Assembly: GCA_034430335.1 (NCBI GenBank)
Contig: DAOUES010000304.1
Span: 1 to 6,617 of the forward strand
Length of the DNA stretch: 6,617 nt
Direction of reading: 5' to 3'
From: JAFGOY01 sp034430335
GTDB taxonomy: Bacteria > Chloroflexota > Anaerolineae > Aggregatilineales > UBA3940
The notes under the pieces are model-generated. The model worked only from the letters and a program-made list of their open reading frames with translations, did no database searches and had not been told where the DNA came from. A program made the translations under genes and the position numbers. Position 1 is the first letter of the stretch, and each line of letters opens with the position of its first letter. Positions 5,821 through 6,617 of the stretch are shown here, piece by piece.

Positions 5821-6617
5821 GGCACCCAGCGTGGATTGCTGCTCTGTCCGTCGGTGGTAATTTGCTGCGCCCGCCCGGTGACCACGTCCACCAGGAACAG
5901 GTCACCCTCCGGGCCGGGATCGACGACTGCGATCTGTCCCCCATCCGGCGACCACGCGATCTGCTGTGGGAGCAGACCGGGCCGCTCGTCGGCAGGGAAG
6001 ACGACCCGCTCGTTGCTGCCGTCCCGATCCATCACGACGAGCTGCGTCCGGCTGAAGGCGCTGTCCAGCGGGTTGATTGCCTGCAAATAGGCCAGGCTCA
6101 CGTCGAGTTCGTCGCCGTCCGGCGTTTCTGCCGGTGAATAGCACGGCTCTGCCCACATCCCCACCTGCTCGACCACATTGACGCTGTACCACCCGTCGTG
6201 CGGGAACACCGTCAGGTTGAATACCGGGCTGTCCTCCGCCGCCTCACTGCCGATCGGTTCGCCGTGCGTCGCCGCCGAGAATACCAGGCTGTCCGGTGCC
6301 CAGGCAGGCGTCGGCACCCAGATGAAGTCATAGGCGTTCCAGGGCGCGAAGACCGCGATGGTCAGCCGCGTATAGCCGGTTGGGAGCATGGTTGGCGATT
6401 CCGCTTCCTCGTCATCCTCTGCTGCTTCGTCCGCTGCTCCGTATTCCGGCAGCAGCACCCCGACCGCGTCCGGCTGCGCCCAGGCAATCGTCACCCCGTC
6501 CGGGGCGAAGGTGTAGGTCGTTCCATACCAGCCGTAGATGCCCCCGCTCGACGCTTCGAGAAGCTGTTCCCGCTGCATGATGCCCCCCGTCGCGCTGATC
6601 TGCGCCCGCCACAGGTC
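5817..6617 (-). CDS. TolB/PD40-type beta-propeller protein, 5' end outside window
   Basis: The frame is open to the right edge, giving 266 residues ending in TGA at 5817-5819. An internal ATG at 6578 exists, but the codons before it read DLWRAQIS, typical propeller-blade sequence, so the true start lies beyond the window. WD40-like/PD40 repeats are recognisable as FAPDG (37-41), WAPDS (106-110) and IAWSPDGGQIAVVD (220-233). The last is followed by DLFLVDVVTG and a closing NPRW strand, as in TolB-like propellers. An acidic, alanine-rich insert at about 60-74 and a long variable stretch at 118-180 separate the clear blades. Such propellers are usually exported and bind peptides or partner proteins; no catalytic residues can be pointed out. 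The stop codon overlaps the start of the fusion gene in ATGA, suggesting the two products are made together. The specific role is unknown. Confidence 0.85.
   Translation of the reverse strand, partial: DLWRAQISATGGIMQREQLLEASSGGIYGWYGTTYTFAPDGVTIAWAQPDAVGVLLPEYGAADEAAEDDEEAESPTMLPTGYTRLTIAVFAPWNAYDFIWVPTPAWAPDSLVFSAATHGEPIGSEAAEDSPVFNLTVFPHDGWYSVNVVEQVGMWAEPCYSPAETPDGDELDVSLAYLQAINPLDSAFSRTQLVVMDRDGSNERVVFPADERPGLLPQQIAWSPDGGQIAVVDPGPEGDLFLVDVVTGRAQQITTDGQSSNPRWVP

Noticed and set aside
5345..5944. 199-codon minus-strand open frame spanning the propeller/fusion junction
   Set aside because: It is a shifted frame of two confident genes, with Gly/Arg-rich low-complexity sequence.
5817..6578. 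ATG at 6578 as the true start of the propeller gene
   Set aside because: The frame continues open to the window edge and the upstream codons (DLWRAQIS) read as propeller sequence, so the gene is 5' truncated by the window.

Overview
All recognisable genes lie on the minus strand, so transcription runs from the right edge of the window to the left. The DNA is GC-rich. The set of genes (TolB-like propeller, glycoside-hydrolase/O-antigen-ligase fusion, macro domain, UDP-glucuronate decarboxylase, second O-antigen-ligase-like protein) and the flavour of the proteins suggest an environmental bacterium, most likely Chloroflexota (Anaerolineae-like). That assignment is inference from protein style, not from a marker gene.

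Layout in transcription order: (1) 6617-5817, the 3' part of a secreted-type beta-propeller gene whose start lies outside the window; (2) 5820-2665, a 1051-residue protein joining an extracytoplasmic TIM-barrel glycoside-hydrolase-like domain and a beta-sandwich-like module to a polytopic O-antigen ligase/polymerase (Wzy_C-type) domain; (3) 2705-2163, a macro-domain ADP-ribose-binding protein that starts inside the end of gene 2; (4) 2077-1139, a UDP-glucuronate decarboxylase (UDP-xylose synthase) with a TTG start; (5) 986 to the left edge, a second Wzy_C-type membrane protein, cut off by the window. Genes 1-3 overlap one another (4 nt and 41 nt) and so look translationally coupled. Genes 4 and 5 follow gaps of 85 nt and about 150 nt that carry a perfect palindrome and two hairpins respectively.

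The coherent reading is a surface-polysaccharide cluster. The decarboxylase makes UDP-xylose, a sugar donor. The two Wzy_C-type proteins polymerise glycan or transfer it on the outer face of the membrane. The fusion protein places a sugar-polymer-recognising domain beside one of those active sites. The fused hydrolase keeps a plausible acid/base glutamate (E166) but has histidine (H287) where the family normally has the nucleophile glutamate, so it may bind or guide the chain rather than cut it. The macro-domain protein is the odd member: nothing in the sequence links ADP-ribose chemistry to glycan export, yet its gene is physically interlocked with the fusion gene.

No RNA genes, CRISPR arrays, insertion sequences or integration sites were seen, and no gene-free stretch exceeds 300 bases.
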